The notes under the pieces are model-generated. The model saw nothing but the letters and a program-made list of their open reading frames with translations, made no database searches and was not told the DNA's origin. A program made the position numbers and the translations under genes. Below, piece after piece: positions 32,939 to 42,935 of a stretch of DNA of 64,000 bases (its first letter is position 1; each line of letters starts with the position of its first letter). Source of the DNA: Phaeobacter sp. QD34_24 (lineage in GTDB: Bacteria; Pseudomonadota; Alphaproteobacteria; Rhodobacterales; Rhodobacteraceae); contig NZ_JARCJD010000004.1 of NCBI RefSeq assembly GCF_028890115.1, positions 62,001 to 126,000 on the forward strand, read 5' to 3'.

Positions 32939-33967
32939 CTAGCGCGCCCGTCCCAGCATGGCGAGCCGGATGAGCGCCCGTTCCATCAGCGCCAGCGCAG
33001 GTGCCGTCTGCCCGGCAGAGCGCAGCTGCAGGTCGGTGTCGGTCAGGATTGTGAGCGCGGTCTGCAGTTTCGCCGCCCCCCAGGCTTGCGCCTGCCGCAG
33101 CACCCTGTCGCGGCGTTTTCCATATAGCGGCGGGCGCATCCGGCCGATGCCCTGCGCCGGGCCACCCGGATCGGCGGCCACGGTGTAAAGCGTGCGGAAA
33201 TGGCGCGTCGCCCCGATGCACAGCGTCACCGCATTGGTGCCCTGCGCCTGAAGGCGGCGCAACAGCGGACCGATCTCGGCGCTGCGCCCCTCGGCCACCA
33301 CGTTCAACACATCATCAAGCGCGGCCTCGGTGGATTGCGGGGCAACCGCCTCGATATCCTCAAGGCTGAGGGGGCTGGTGTCTTCGTATTTGTAGAGCGC
33401 GAGTTTCTCGATCATGCGGGAGAAATCGCCGGGGCCTATGTCATTGGCGATATCGGTCAGCGCCGACATGCTGTCGCCGGGGACATCGCGGATATCGGCA
33501 TCGCGCAGGATTCGCTCGATCTCGGCCCGCGACGGCGGGTCGTCGTAGATGCCGGTGGCATAGGCGTTGCGGTGGCCTTCGAATCCCTTGCGCAGCTTGG
33601 ATGTGGCCTTGAGCTGCCCGGCGGTGACCACGATTTGCGCATCGCCCGGCTGCCAGTCTTCCAAAGCGGCCAGAATCGCCGGTGCGGCCGCATCATTGGC
33701 GTCCTCGACAAAGACGGCGCGGGTGCCGGGAAAAAAGCCCACTGCCTTTACCGCGTCGAGCAGCTGCGCGGGATCCTTGCGCAGATCGGAGCCGGGCATG
33801 CGCGACAGGCGCATTTCCTCTTCGGCGCCGGGGCCAAGCAAGGCTGCCAGCATCTGTTGCCGTTTCAGCGCCACCCGCATGGCATCGGCACCATAGATCA
33901 GCAGGCCGGTCTTGTCCGGGTCGGGCCTGGCGAAATAGCCCTCTGCGTCGCGGGGGGAGAGTTTCAT
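32939..33967 (-). CDS. holA: DNA polymerase III delta subunit
   Basis: 342 residues with the HolA layout: N-terminal fold (LLIYGADAMRVALKRQQMLA), a middle part with TKAVFVEDAND-like strand, DFSRMIEKLALY and AALDDVLNVVAEGRSAEIG. It opens the beta clamp in the clamp loader. It overlaps lptE by 4 bp and is third in the leuS-lptE-holA operon, a common arrangement. Confidence 0.93.
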   Translation of the reverse strand: MKLSPRDAEGYFARPDPDKTGLLIYGADAMRVALKRQQMLAALLGPGAEEEMRLSRMPGSDLRKDPAQLLDAVKAVGFFPGTRAVFVEDANDAAAPAILAALEDWQPGDAQIVVTAGQLKATSKLRKGFEGHRNAYATGIYDDPPSRAEIERILRDADIRDVPGDSMSALTDIANDIGPGDFSRMIEKLALYKYEDTSPLSLEDIEAVAPQSTEAALDDVLNVVAEGRSAEIGPLLRRLQAQGTNAVTLCIGATRHFRTLYTVAADPGGPAQGIGRMRPPLYGKRRDRVLRQAQAWGAAKLQTALTILTDTDLQLRSAGQTAPALALMERALIRLAMLGRAR

Positions 33968-34509
33968 CCCTCGACCGTATCGGTGGAGGCCAGATCCGCA
34001 GTCGTCAACAGACGCGCGATGATCCGGTCGGCAAGGATCTGCATCAGGCGCTCGTGGGCGTCGCGTTCCCCGGCCAGGGTTTCTACGGTGGAACCGGTGG
34101 CGGAATAGCCGGTGAAGCCGTCCTCGCTGCCGCTGGCGACAATCGCTCCATCGGATTGCCGGGTCAGAACAAAGCCAGCCGTGCCGACGATGGAATAGCG
34201 TGTGGTGGCGTTATTGGCGGTGATCGCCTGGCCTTCGCTGCGGGTGCTGAGCGTCAGATCGAGCCGGTAGCCGCCGCCTATCGCAGCATTTTCACCGCGT
34301 CCCAGACGTTCTTCGAGATTGCGCACCAGGTGATAGGCATCCACCTCGCTCTCGGCGCGAATCTCCTCGGGCGCCTGCACGATGACCTTGCCATGAAGGG
34401 CGGCGCCGGTGCCCCCCGGCGCATAGACCGGGGTGAAGCCGCAGGCCGACAGTCCAAGGACCACGGCCAGCGGTAAAAGCAGGATATGCCTCAGATCAGG
34501 CAACGACAT
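33964..34509 (-). CDS. lptE: LPS assembly lipoprotein LptE
   Basis: 181 residues with a lipoprotein signal peptide ([16 protein letters not shown]; lipobox LSAC, Cys about residue 23). The [19 protein letters not shown] start is typical of alphaproteobacterial LptE. It plugs LptD in the outer membrane. It overlaps leuS by 14 bp and holA by 4 bp, the usual gene order. Confidence 0.9.
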   Translation of the reverse strand: MSLPDLRHILLLPLAVVLGLSACGFTPVYAPGGTGAALHGKVIVQAPEEIRAESEVDAYHLVRNLEERLGRGENAAIGGGYRLDLTLSTRSEGQAITANNATTRYSIVGTAGFVLTRQSDGAIVASGSEDGFTGYSATGSTVETLAGERDAHERLMQILADRIIARLLTTADLASTDTVEG

Positions 34510-37105
34510 TGACGATACGGCCCGGCACCACGATCACCTTCTTCGGAGCGGCGCCATCCAGCGCCTTTTGCACAGCTTCGTGCGCCAGCGCGATTTTTTC
34601 AACCTCCGCCTTGTCCAGATCCTTGGCGACGGTGATTTCGCCGCGGCGCTTGCCGTTGATCTGGATCGGCAGGGTCACGCTGTCCTCGACCAGCATCGAT
34701 TCGTCTGCGACGGGCCAGGGGGCGGTGGCCACCAGACCTTCGCCGCCCTGTGCCTCCCAGACGGCTTCGGCCAGGTGCGGGGTCATCGGCGACATCAGCT
34801 GTGCCAGGGTGCGGATCGCCTGTTTCTGGGCGGTGGCACCTGCCTTGGATTTCGCCAGCGTGTTGGTGAAGGCGTAAAGCTTGGCGATGGCTGCGTTGAA
34901 GCCGAAGGATTCGACGCCCAGGGTCACGTCGCGGATGCATTTATGCATCTCGCGCAGCAGATCCTCGTCACCCGCGCCTGTTTCGCCTGCGTCCATCTCG
35001 GCGATCTTCACCGAGAGGTTCCAGACCCGGTTGAGGTGCTTATAGGCGGCCTCGGCCCCGGCGGCGGTCCATTCCACGTCACGCTCGGGCGGGCTGTCGG
35101 ACAGCACGAACCAGCGCGCGGTATCGGCCCCGAAGGCGGAGATGATGCTGAGCGGATCGACCACGTTGTTCTTGGATTTCGACATCTTGGCAGAGGGAAT
35201 CACCTCTACCTCGGCGCCGGTTTCCTTGAGGAAGGCCTTGCCGTCGCGCAGCTCTACCTCTTCGGGGTAATGATAGATGGTCTTGGTGAAAGCAGGCAGC
35301 CTATCATTTGGATCATCTGACTCATGGTCGGTGCCCTCGTGGAAGACCTCTTTTTTGGTCTGGTAGATCGCGTGGGTCACCATGCCTTGGGTAAAGAGCG
35401 CATCAAACGGCTCTTTCGCGGTTTCCGGCAGATGGCCGCAGATATGCATCGCGCGGGCAAAGAAGCGCGAATAGAGCAGGTGCAGAATCGCGTGTTCGAT
35501 ACCGCCGATATACTGGTCCACGTTCATCCAGTATTCGGCCTCTTCCATCACCGTCGGCGTTTCGGCGCGCGGCGCGGTGAAACGGGCGAAATACCAGGAG
35601 GAATCGACGAAGGTGTCCATGGTGTCGGTTTCGCGCTGGGCAGGCTTGCCACAGTTCGGGCAGGCACAATCGCGCCAGGTCGGGTGGCGGTCCAGCGGGT
35701 TGCCGGGCTTGTCGAAGCTGACATCATCCGGCAGGCGGACGGGCAGGTTTTCCTTCTTCTCGGGCACCACACCGCAGGCATCGCAATGCACCACCGGAAT
35801 CGGGCAGCCCCAGTAGCGTTGGCGGCTGAGGCCCCAGTCGCGCAGGCGGAACTTGGTGACGCCTTGGCCCCAGCCCTCAGATTCGGCCTTGTCGATGGTT
35901 GTGTTGATGGCCTCTTCGCCGGTGGCCACGTCCAGACCGGCGAAATGGTTGATCCATTTCACCTTTTCACTCTTCGGCGGCACGAAGGCCTCGTTCTCCA
36001 CCGGTTTCGGATCGTCCAGGGCGACAAAGGTATCTGTCACCGGCAGATCGTATTTGCGGCAGAAATCGAGGTCGCGCTGGTCATGCGCCGGGCAGGCAAA
36101 GATCGCGCCGGTGCCGTAATCCATCAGGATGAAGTTGGCGATCCAGACCGGCAGCTCCCAGTCGGGGTTCAGCGGGTGTTTCACACGGATGCCGGTGTCG
36201 CGGCCCAGTTTCGGCGCGGTCTCGATCACCTCGGCGGTGGTGCCGCCCTTGCGGCATTCGGCGAGGAACTCGGCCATCTCGGGGCTGTCTGCCTCAAGCT
36301 GCTTTGCAATCGGGTGATCCGGCGAGATGCCCACGAAGGAGGCGCCCATCAGCGTGTCGGGGCGGGTGGTGTAGACCTCGATCGCTTCGCCGCCGTCCGT
36401 GCGCTCAAACGAGAATTGCAGGCCGCGCGATTTGCCGATCCAGTTTTCCTGCATTAGGCGCACCTTGGCGGGCCAGTTCTCCAATCCGTCCAGCGCCTCC
36501 AAGAGTTCCTCGGAGTAGTCGGAGATCTTGAAGAACCACTGGGTCAGCTCGCGCCGCTCCACCAGCGCGCCGGAACGCCAGCCGCGCCCGTTTTCGACCT
36601 GTTCATTGGCCAGGACGGTCATGTCGACCGGGTCCCAGTTGACCACGGCGTTCTTGCGGTAGACGAGACCTTTTTCAAGGAAATCAAGGAACAGGGACTG
36701 CTGCTGGCCGTAGTATTCGGGGTCGCAGGTGGCGAATTCGCGGGACCAGTCGATCGACAGGCCCAGGGGCTTCATTTGGCCGCGCATGTCGGCGATGTTG
36801 TTATAGGTCCAGTCCTTGGGGTGGCCGCCGATGGCCATGGCGGCGTTTTCCGCGGGCATCCCGAAAGCGTCCCATCCCATCGGGTGCAGCACGTTGTGGC
36901 CGGTGGAAATCTTGTAGCGCGCCACCACGTCGCCCATGGTGTAGTTGCGCACATGCCCCATGTGGATGCGTCCCGACGGGTAGGGGAACATCTCCAGCAC
37001 ATAGTACTTCGGCTTGTCAGCCGTCCGTTTGGCCTGGAAGATCCCGGCCTTGTCCCAGGCCTCCTGCCATTTTGCTTCGATCTCGGAGGCAGAGTAACGC
37101 GACAT
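34496..37105 (-). CDS. leuS: leucyl-tRNA synthetase
   Basis: 869 residues. The HIGH-type motif is [15 protein letters not shown] (about 42-56) and the KMSKS motif is in [12 protein letters not shown]. An editing domain ([16 protein letters not shown]) and Cys pairs (HCDACG, CPNCG) for zinc lie between. Near residues 590-615, before KMSKS, is an acidic, Asp-rich stretch ([19 protein letters not shown]) encoded by locally AT-richer DNA, which may be a lineage-specific insertion. It is first in the leuS-lptE-holA operon. Confidence 0.97.
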   Translation of the reverse strand: MSRYSASEIEAKWQEAWDKAGIFQAKRTADKPKYYVLEMFPYPSGRIHMGHVRNYTMGDVVARYKISTGHNVLHPMGWDAFGMPAENAAMAIGGHPKDWTYNNIADMRGQMKPLGLSIDWSREFATCDPEYYGQQQSLFLDFLEKGLVYRKNAVVNWDPVDMTVLANEQVENGRGWRSGALVERRELTQWFFKISDYSEELLEALDGLENWPAKVRLMQENWIGKSRGLQFSFERTDGGEAIEVYTTRPDTLMGASFVGISPDHPIAKQLEADSPEMAEFLAECRKGGTTAEVIETAPKLGRDTGIRVKHPLNPDWELPVWIANFILMDYGTGAIFACPAHDQRDLDFCRKYDLPVTDTFVALDDPKPVENEAFVPPKSEKVKWINHFAGLDVATGEEAINTTIDKAESEGWGQGVTKFRLRDWGLSRQRYWGCPIPVVHCDACGVVPEKKENLPVRLPDDVSFDKPGNPLDRHPTWRDCACPNCGKPAQRETDTMDTFVDSSWYFARFTAPRAETPTVMEEAEYWMNVDQYIGGIEHAILHLLYSRFFARAMHICGHLPETAKEPFDALFTQGMVTHAIYQTKKEVFHEGTDHESDDPNDRLPAFTKTIYHYPEEVELRDGKAFLKETGAEVEVIPSAKMSKSKNNVVDPLSIISAFGADTARWFVLSDSPPERDVEWTAAGAEAAYKHLNRVWNLSVKIAEMDAGETGAGDEDLLREMHKCIRDVTLGVESFGFNAAIAKLYAFTNTLAKSKAGATAQKQAIRTLAQLMSPMTPHLAEAVWEAQGGEGLVATAPWPVADESMLVEDSVTLPIQINGKRRGEITVAKDLDKAEVEKIALAHEAVQKALDGAAPKKVIVVPGRIVNVVA

Positions 37106-37197
37106 GGATGCGGTCCTTTGAGAGTGAAAACGCCGGGCGATGGGGCCCGGCGCTGGTGATACTGATGTTTGATGCGGCTTTCCAGAGGGGAGCGGTG

Positions 37198-37683
37198 TTA
37201 GAACTTCTTATCCGCAATGCGCAGCTGACGCGCGCGGGACAGAATCGCATCCTCCACCGCGCGGGTGGTAGAGGCGCTGACCGGGCCGCCCTTGGAGTGG
37301 AGCGAGACATTGAGAGAGCGCGCATCCAGTGCCGGATCCTTGATATGCACCGTGGCGCGATAGGCGCGCCCGCCGCCCGGAGGCGTGCCATATCCGGTGA
37401 CGATCACGCCGGTGAAGGGATCGACGCTTTGCACCGGCAGGAAGCTCAGCACATCCATGCTGGCGTTCCACAGGTAGCGGTTCACCTGCACCTTTTGATC
37501 CGGTTTGCCGCCAAAGACATCCCAGATCGAGGATTTGTCGCTGGCAGCGGCATCGACATCATTGTTGAATTCAGACGGCGCAGTGGTATTCACCGGGCGG
37601 TTCTTGCCGCGCCCGCCACAGGCCGCAACGCTCAGGCATAGTGCACCGATCAGGGTTACCTTGAAGATGTTCTGCAGTTTCAT
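37198..37683 (-). CDS. DUF3576 family lipoprotein
   Basis: 161 residues with signal [22 protein letters not shown] and lipobox VAAC (Cys22), followed by [20 protein letters not shown] and [21 protein letters not shown], which match the DUF3576 family next to leuS in alphaproteobacteria. Function unknown; an outer-membrane assembly role is inferred from its LptE neighbour. It may be co-transcribed with leuS. Confidence 0.85.
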   Translation of the reverse strand: MKLQNIFKVTLIGALCLSVAACGGRGKNRPVNTTAPSEFNNDVDAAASDKSSIWDVFGGKPDQKVQVNRYLWNASMDVLSFLPVQSVDPFTGVIVTGYGTPPGGGRAYRATVHIKDPALDARSLNVSLHSKGGPVSASTTRAVEDAILSRARQLRIADKKF

Positions 37684-37991
37684 AGCCGCTCCCTGAGCCT
37701 TTGACTTGGGGAAGTCCTATCCCAAGGGCGGCAAGCGGGGCAAGGGCTTTGGCTATCGTTGTGGGTGGCGACGAATCGTCGGGAGCGCTCTGCCCGCCGC
37801 ATTCCATTCCAAAGAGCACATGTTGGGCACCGCCGCCTGTATCGCGCTCTCTTTTGCCCGGCATGACAGCGATTGAGCTGTGTCCTTTATGGCCGGTGTA
37901 ATAAGGGGCTTTGGTAAGGATGGTAAACAGAACTGTGGCAAAGCTGCACCATCGTGGGGGGCAATGATCTGAGGGCCGGGAGCGCCTCTTG

Positions 37992-38052
37992 CCAAACCGG
38001 GGGGGAAAAAGCGAAACCCCTTGTCATACCCACGCCGGATTCCCCGGTTTGG
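37992..38052 (+). promoter_or_regulatory. long-range inverted repeat in the porin leader region
   Basis: CCAAACCGGGG (37992-38002) pairs perfectly with 38042-38052 across a 39-base loop, ending 18 bp before the ribosome site of the porin gene. It may be a 5' UTR hairpin that stabilises an abundant message, or an operator. The rest of the 399-bp gap (37684-38082) must hold the porin promoter; I could not fix -35/-10 boxes. Confidence 0.55.
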
Positions 38053-38082
38053 GCATGTGAATTGAAAACCGAGGGAAAAACT

Positions 38083-39057
38083 ATGAAAAAAGTTCTCTTC
38101 GCAACCACCGCGCTGATCGCAACCGCGGGTATGGCTGCAGCAGACGTCCGTATGTCCGGTTACGGCCGCTTTGGTCTGGACTACAACTCCGCAAACGAGC
38201 GCGTTGCTGGCGTTTCCAAAACCAACATCACCAGCCGTCTGCGTCTGCAGTTCGACATGTCGACCGAAACCGACTCCGGTGTTGGCTTCAACGCTCGCTA
38301 CCGCGCACAGGCCGAAAGCCGTGACGGCGTTGCAGGCACCGGCGCATTCAACGGCGCTCGTTTTGGTGTGACCTACAACGGCATCGCCGTGAACGTTGGC
38401 AACATCATCGGTGCTGTTGAAAACGCAAAAGGCCTGTACACCACCGGTACCCGTTCCGCTGGCACCGGCATCGACGGCATGGGCTTCCACTCCCTGGTCA
38501 TCAAGTCCCGCACCGGCACCGCATTCAACTGGGATGCGTACTCCTCCGCTGGCGTTGGCGTGAACGGCATCGAAGTCATGTACTCCGCTGGCGGCTTCAC
38601 CGGTCACCTGTCCTACTCGCAGCGTAACGGCGGCGCGGTTCTGGGTTCCGCTGGCGGTGAAGACCGCACCGGCGCGATGGTCACCTACTCCTTCGGCGAC
38701 TACTATGTCACCGCAGCGATGCAGTCCTCCTCCGTTGCAGCCAACGACATCACCTTTGCTGCTATCGGCGGTGACTTCGGTGCCTTCGGTGCGAAACTGG
38801 CCTACGGTTCCACCGACGCAGCTGACTCGATGACTCTGGAAGGCAACATGGATATCGGCGCAGCGTCGAACATCCTGGTCTGGGTCAACTCCACCGAAGT
38901 TTCCGGTGTTGTGACCGCGGCTGACACTGCTGATGGCACCTCCTTCGGCATCAACTACCAGTACGACCTGGGTGGCGGCGCCACCATCGTTGCCGGTTAC
39001 GTTGACGAAGCCGACGACGACAACCAGTTCCAGGCTGGTGTGTACTTCAGCTTCTAA
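38083..39057 (+). CDS. outer-membrane porin, Rhodobacter-type
   Basis: 324 residues. Signal peptide MKKVLFATTALIATAGMAAA is followed by DVRMSGYGRFGLDYNSA, the first strand of a 16-stranded trimeric porin of the Rhodobacter/Omp type, and the C-terminus ends in Phe (FQAGVYFSF), as outer-membrane insertion requires. Codon use is unlike neighbours: Ala, Gly, Val and Ser mostly use GCT/GCA, GGT/GGC, GTT and TCC, the pattern of a very highly expressed gene. The ATG has GAGGG seven bases upstream. A strong terminator follows. Confidence 0.93.
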   Translation: MKKVLFATTALIATAGMAAADVRMSGYGRFGLDYNSANERVAGVSKTNITSRLRLQFDMSTETDSGVGFNARYRAQAESRDGVAGTGAFNGARFGVTYNGIAVNVGNIIGAVENAKGLYTTGTRSAGTGIDGMGFHSLVIKSRTGTAFNWDAYSSAGVGVNGIEVMYSAGGFTGHLSYSQRNGGAVLGSAGGEDRTGAMVTYSFGDYYVTAAMQSSSVAANDITFAAIGGDFGAFGAKLAYGSTDAADSMTLEGNMDIGAASNILVWVNSTEVSGVVTAADTADGTSFGINYQYDLGGGATIVAGYVDEADDDNQFQAGVYFSF

Positions 39058-39084
39058 GCTGAACCACGCTTAGCGTGAAATTGG

Positions 39085-39119
39085 GGGCGGGCCTGCTTGC
39101 AGGCTCGCCCTTTTCTTTT
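39085..39119 (+). terminator. porin terminator
   Basis: An 11-12-bp GC-rich stem (39085-39096 with 39099-39110, one G-T pair) is followed directly by TTTTCTTTT. It lies 28 bp after the porin stop. Confidence 0.93.
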
Positions 39120-39196
39120 GCCCTTAACATTTCGGCGCAAACAGTGTTTCTCTGCGGCCAGATCGCATACCGTTTCACGTCACTCGGAGGCCGCCC

Positions 39197-39850
39197 ATGT
39201 CCCTGGAAGAGATCAAGACCCGTATCACAAAGGCGGAGCAGGCCGCAGGCCGCGCGCCGGGATCGGTGCAGCTGATCGCCGTCTCCAAGGTGCAGCCCAA
39301 CGAACGGGTCGAGGCGGTGCTGGAACAGGGGCATCGCTGTTTCGGTGAAAACCGCGTGCAGGAGGCCGCAGGCAAGTGGCCCGATTTCGCCAGCCGATTC
39401 GACGGGATCGATCTGCATCTGATCGGCCCTTTGCAGACCAACAAGGCTCGGCAGGCGATGGAGCTGTTTGACAGCATCCACTCGGTTGATCGTCCCAAGC
39501 TGGCAAGCACCCTTGCGCGGTTGGCGCAGGAGATTGGTCACTGCCCGGATCTGTTCATCCAGGTCAACACCGGCGAGGAAGAGCAGAAGGCGGGCGTGCT
39601 TCCGGCCGATGCCGATGCCTTCATCGCGGAGTGTCGCGGGCTGGATTTGCCCATCAAGGGGTTGATGTGCATTCCCCCGGTGGACGAGGAACCGGCGCTG
39701 CATTTCGCGCTTCTGGCCAAGATCGCCGCGCGCAACGGGCTGGACGGGCTGTCGATGGGGATGAGCAGCGATTTCGAGACGGCCATCGCCCTGGGTGCCA
39801 CCCATGTGCGGGTCGGTTCGGCCATCTTCGGTGAACGGGGCTACGCCTGA
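39197..39850 (+). CDS. yggS: YggS/PLPBP family pyridoxal-phosphate homeostasis protein
   Basis: 217 residues. The PLP-Lys lies in IAVSKVQPNERVEAVLEQG, then CFGENRVQEAAGKWP, HLIGPLQTNKARQAMELFD and GLSMGMSSDFETAIALGATHVRVGSAIFGER are all family signatures. It holds PLP in the cytoplasm and has no known enzyme activity. It has its own start region after the porin terminator. Confidence 0.96.
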   Translation: MSLEEIKTRITKAEQAAGRAPGSVQLIAVSKVQPNERVEAVLEQGHRCFGENRVQEAAGKWPDFASRFDGIDLHLIGPLQTNKARQAMELFDSIHSVDRPKLASTLARLAQEIGHCPDLFIQVNTGEEEQKAGVLPADADAFIAECRGLDLPIKGLMCIPPVDEEPALHFALLAKIAARNGLDGLSMGMSSDFETAIALGATHVRVGSAIFGERGYA

Positions 39851-39913
39851 TTTTTCTACCCGGGGTCTGAAACTCTGCTAGGCTCCTTGCCATTGAAGGG
39901 TGAGGAGATTGAA

Positions 39914-40309
39914 ATGAAAGCAGTAGTGTTGGCCGCTTTGATCGCGGTCTGCGGCTCGGTCGCCAGCGCCGGAGATTTTTCCGTCAGTTTTTCATCCTGG
40001 GGGAAGATTCCCCTGTGCACCACCGGCAATCCCAACAAGGTCGGCAATCCCGAGTTCAAACTGAAGAACCTGCCGGCGGGGACCACCACGGTGCAGTTCC
40101 GCCTCACGGATCTGGATGTACCGGGATATAACCACGGCGGCAGCAAGCGTCTGAAGATAACCGCGGATGGGCGGGTTCCGGCCGGGACCTTTACCTACAA
40201 AAGCCCCTGCCCGCCGGGCGGCAGCCACACCTATGAATGGACCGCAACCGCGCGCAACGGCGGCAAGGTTCTGGCCCAGGCCAAGGCACGACGCCGGTAC
40301 CCCGAGTGA
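39914..40309 (+). CDS. small exported PEBP-like protein
   Basis: 131 residues with a signal peptide (MKAVVLAALIAVCGSVASA, cut before GDFSVS). The mature part resembles the PEBP/YbhB fold in order: FKLKNLPAGTTTVQFRLTDL, the Asp region DLDVPGYNHGG and SPCPPGGSHTYEWTATA, which is like the family's GPCPP-G-HRY block. Assignment is by pattern and is not firm. The start follows GAGGAG by six bases. Ligand and role unknown. Confidence 0.6.
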   Translation: MKAVVLAALIAVCGSVASAGDFSVSFSSWGKIPLCTTGNPNKVGNPEFKLKNLPAGTTTVQFRLTDLDVPGYNHGGSKRLKITADGRVPAGTFTYKSPCPPGGSHTYEWTATARNGGKVLAQAKARRRYPE

Positions 40310-40328
40310 CGATTATCCCGAGTGACAA

Positions 40329-40850
40329 TCAGGTCGCGAAGGGTTCGATAATCACCCGGCTGCCCAAGGAGATGCGGCCCGCGATCCACTGCAGGTCGCC
40401 GCGACTGAAGGCCAGACAGCCTTCGGTTGGATATCCGGGTCGGCGCCATTGGTGGATGAAAATCGCCGATCCGCGCCCCTTGACCGCATTGGGCCAGTTC
40501 CAATCGGTGATCAGCACCAGATCATACAAGGGATCGGCCCGGCGCAGGCGCTCGTGGCTAAACCGGTGGGGTGCGCGGACCATCCCGTTGTAGTCTGGGT
40601 CCATGATGTCGTCCGACCACAGATCGCCGGGGCCGATCGGCACCGCCCAATCTGTCGGCCGTGCAAGCCTGTCGGGGCGATAGAGCATCCCGACGATGTG
40701 ATGGATGCCTGTGGGGGTTGCGCCATCGCCTTCGCGTTTGTGCGGCGTCAGCCCGCCCTTGCCGATGGTACAGGGCAGCCTGCGGCCCATGAAGCGCACG
40801 CCGCTAGGTGTCAGTACCAGATCGGCGGGCGAGGCTGCGCGGCGGATCAC
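40329..40850 (-). CDS. L,D-transpeptidase-family (YkuD) protein
   Basis: 173 residues. The catalytic pattern of the YkuD domain is seen in FIHQWRRPGYPTEGCLAFSR, with His and a Cys 13 residues later (GC, not the usual SHGC). No signal peptide is visible, which is odd for a wall enzyme. The start is GTG at 40850 and overlaps the ribA stop (GTGA). Members cross-link peptidoglycan or are uncharacterised cytosolic forms; this resembles the latter group common in Rhodobacterales. Confidence 0.8.
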   Translation of the reverse strand: MIRRAASPADLVLTPSGVRFMGRRLPCTIGKGGLTPHKREGDGATPTGIHHIVGMLYRPDRLARPTDWAVPIGPGDLWSDDIMDPDYNGMVRAPHRFSHERLRRADPLYDLVLITDWNWPNAVKGRGSAIFIHQWRRPGYPTEGCLAFSRGDLQWIAGRISLGSRVIIEPFAT

Positions 40851-41935
40851 AGCATATGCCCCGATTTGGCGGCCTTGGTGGCAAGGTAGGCGCGGTTATG
40901 GGCGTTTTCCCCCACCTTCAGCGGCACCCGTTCGGCGACGGTGATGCCGGTCTTTTCCATCATCGCGATCTTGCCGGGATTGTTGGTCATCAGGCGCACC
41001 GCACCGAATCCCATCTCCTTGAGGATGGCGGCACCCAGCCGGAAATCGCGCTCGTCATCCTCGAACCCCAGCCGATGGTTGGCTTCCACCGTGTCGAACC
41101 CCTGATCCTGCAGGCTGTAGGCGCGCATCTTGTTGGCCAGGCCGATGCCGCGCCCCTCCTGGTTGAGGTACAATAGCACGCCCGCGCCCTCTGCGCCCAT
41201 CTGCGCCAGTGCTCCACGCAATTGCGGGCCGCAATCGCATTTCAGCGAGCCCAGCACATCGCCGGTGAAACAGGCCGAATGCAACCGCGCCAGCACCGGC
41301 TTGCTGCGGTCCGGGCGGCCGATCTCGACGGCATAGTGTTCCTCGCCGCCGTCCTCGGGGCGGAAGATGTGAAGACGGCCTGCCTCGGCGGCATCCATCG
41401 GCAGGCGGGCGGCGGCCACCGGGTGCAGCGGAGAGCTTTGGCTCAAGAGCGGTTCGGCAGCGGTTTGCGAAATCCGGGTCAGCCCGTGTTCGGCGGCAAA
41501 GCGGTCGGCCTGATCAATGGGCACCAGCAGTGCCGCGGGCAGAAGTCGCGCCGATTTGACCAGCGCAATCGCCAGCCGGTGCAGATCGGCAGGCCCGGCG
41601 CGCAGGCTGGCAAGCGGGCCCTTCATCGGGGTGTTCAGGTCATCCGCGGGATCGGCCAGGGCCTGGATCCAGTCCAGCGTGGCTTTGTCTGGCACCTCGA
41701 TCCGGGCCAGATCCCCGTCATAGGCGCGCGCCTTCAGGGTTTCAGCGCGCCGGGCCGTCAGCGCCAGAGACACAGGCCCAAGGGCGCGCAGATCTGCCAG
41801 CCGGTCGGCCGACAGGCTTTCTACCGCCATCGCCAGCGCCGCCGTGCCGCCGCCCTTCAGCACCACGGGCAGCCCCATGCGCAGATCGACCCGCGCGCGG
41901 GCCAAGAGTTCAAGTGTGGTGGGCAGCAGGCTCAT
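40847..41935 (-). CDS. ribA: GTP cyclohydrolase II with an N-terminal extension
   Basis: 362 residues. Residues about 180-362 are GTP cyclohydrolase II: zinc Cys ligands in HSACFTGDVLGSLKCDCGPQLR and the loop NQEGRGIGLANKMRAY. About 170 N-terminal residues (MSLLPTTLELLARARVDLRM and on) have no 3,4-DHBP synthase motifs but resemble a degenerate RibB-like region known in extended alphaproteobacterial RibA. It starts riboflavin synthesis from GTP. The frame is open far upstream; the ATG at 41935 is chosen as the first typical start near the gene, with a weak GGATGG before it. Confidence 0.9.
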   Translation of the reverse strand: MSLLPTTLELLARARVDLRMGLPVVLKGGGTAALAMAVESLSADRLADLRALGPVSLALTARRAETLKARAYDGDLARIEVPDKATLDWIQALADPADDLNTPMKGPLASLRAGPADLHRLAIALVKSARLLPAALLVPIDQADRFAAEHGLTRISQTAAEPLLSQSSPLHPVAAARLPMDAAEAGRLHIFRPEDGGEEHYAVEIGRPDRSKPVLARLHSACFTGDVLGSLKCDCGPQLRGALAQMGAEGAGVLLYLNQEGRGIGLANKMRAYSLQDQGFDTVEANHRLGFEDDERDFRLGAAILKEMGFGAVRLMTNNPGKIAMMEKTGITVAERVPLKVGENAHNRAYLATKAAKSGHML

Positions 41936-42106
41936 GCGACCATCCAGGCGTTCGTGACATTGTAACGGTCCTTTCCTAGGCCCAAATGCAACGGAAGTGA
42001 AACAATTCCTGTATCCGGGACACGAGGGCGTGAAACTTCTGAAGCATATCTTGTGGTTGTGCGATGGTGACCGCATCTGTTTGCCAACGCAAAGGAGGAC
42101 AGTGCC

Positions 42107-42793
42107 GTGGCGCAATTGAAAAAGATACTGCTGGTAGACGACGACGATGATCTGCGCGAGGCGCTGAGCGAGCAGCTGATCATGACCGAGGACTTTGACG
42201 TCTTCGAGGCCGAGAACGGCCAGGCCGCGATGGAGCGCGCCAAGGAAGCCTTGTACGATCTGGTGATCCTGGATGTGGGCCTGCCGGACACCGACGGGCG
42301 CGAGCTGTGCCGCCTGATGCGCAAGCAGGGCGTCAAGGCGCCGATCCTGATGCTGACCGGCCATGACAGCGATGCCGACACCATCCTCGGCCTTGATGCG
42401 GGTGCCAATGACTATGTGACCAAGCCCTTCAAGTTCCCGGTCCTGCTGGCCCGCATCCGCGCCCAGCTGCGCACCCATGAACAGTCCGAAGACGCGGTGT
42501 TCGGCCTTGGCCCCTATACGTTCAAGCCGGCGATGAAGCTCCTGGAGACCGAGGACAACCGCAAGATCCGCCTGACCGAGAAGGAAACCAATATCCTGAA
42601 GTATCTCTATCGCTCCAACGACAGCGTCGTTGCCCGCGATGTGCTGCTGCACGAGGTCTGGGGGTACAACGCCGGCGTCACCACCCATACGCTGGAAACC
42701 CATATCTACCGCCTGCGCCAGAAGATCGAACCCGATCCCTCGAACGCGCGGATTCTGGTGACGGAATCCGGTGGCTACCGCCTGGCGACCTGA
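42107..42793 (+). CDS. OmpR/PhoB-family response regulator, CenR-like
   Basis: 228 residues. The receiver has DDDDD (about 11-15), phospho-acceptor Asp in VILDVGLPDTDGRE and Lys in YVTKPFKFPVLLARI; the C-terminal winged helix ends with THTLETHIYRLRQKIE and TESGGYRLAT. This pattern resembles CenR, the essential cell-envelope regulator of Caulobacter and Rhodobacter (identity inferred). The start is GTG after AAAGGAGGAC. No histidine kinase is adjacent. A clear terminator follows. Confidence 0.9.
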   Translation: MAQLKKILLVDDDDDLREALSEQLIMTEDFDVFEAENGQAAMERAKEALYDLVILDVGLPDTDGRELCRLMRKQGVKAPILMLTGHDSDADTILGLDAGANDYVTKPFKFPVLLARIRAQLRTHEQSEDAVFGLGPYTFKPAMKLLETEDNRKIRLTEKETNILKYLYRSNDSVVARDVLLHEVWGYNAGVTTHTLETHIYRLRQKIEPDPSNARILVTESGGYRLAT

Positions 42794-42935
42794 CCTTTGA
42801 GGGGGACACCCTGACGCAGGGGAAGCGCATTGACGCAGATCAAAGTGAGATCTAACAGTCACCTTTACCTTTTGTGAGGTATCGACCCTATCCCGCGCAT
42901 ATCCGGGTCACGATATGCACCTCCCTGTTGGACTG

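Noticed and set aside
41936-42862. Upstream open extension of ribA through the CenR-like gene
   Set aside because: The frame is antisense to the response regulator, and RibA homology begins near the ATG at 41935.
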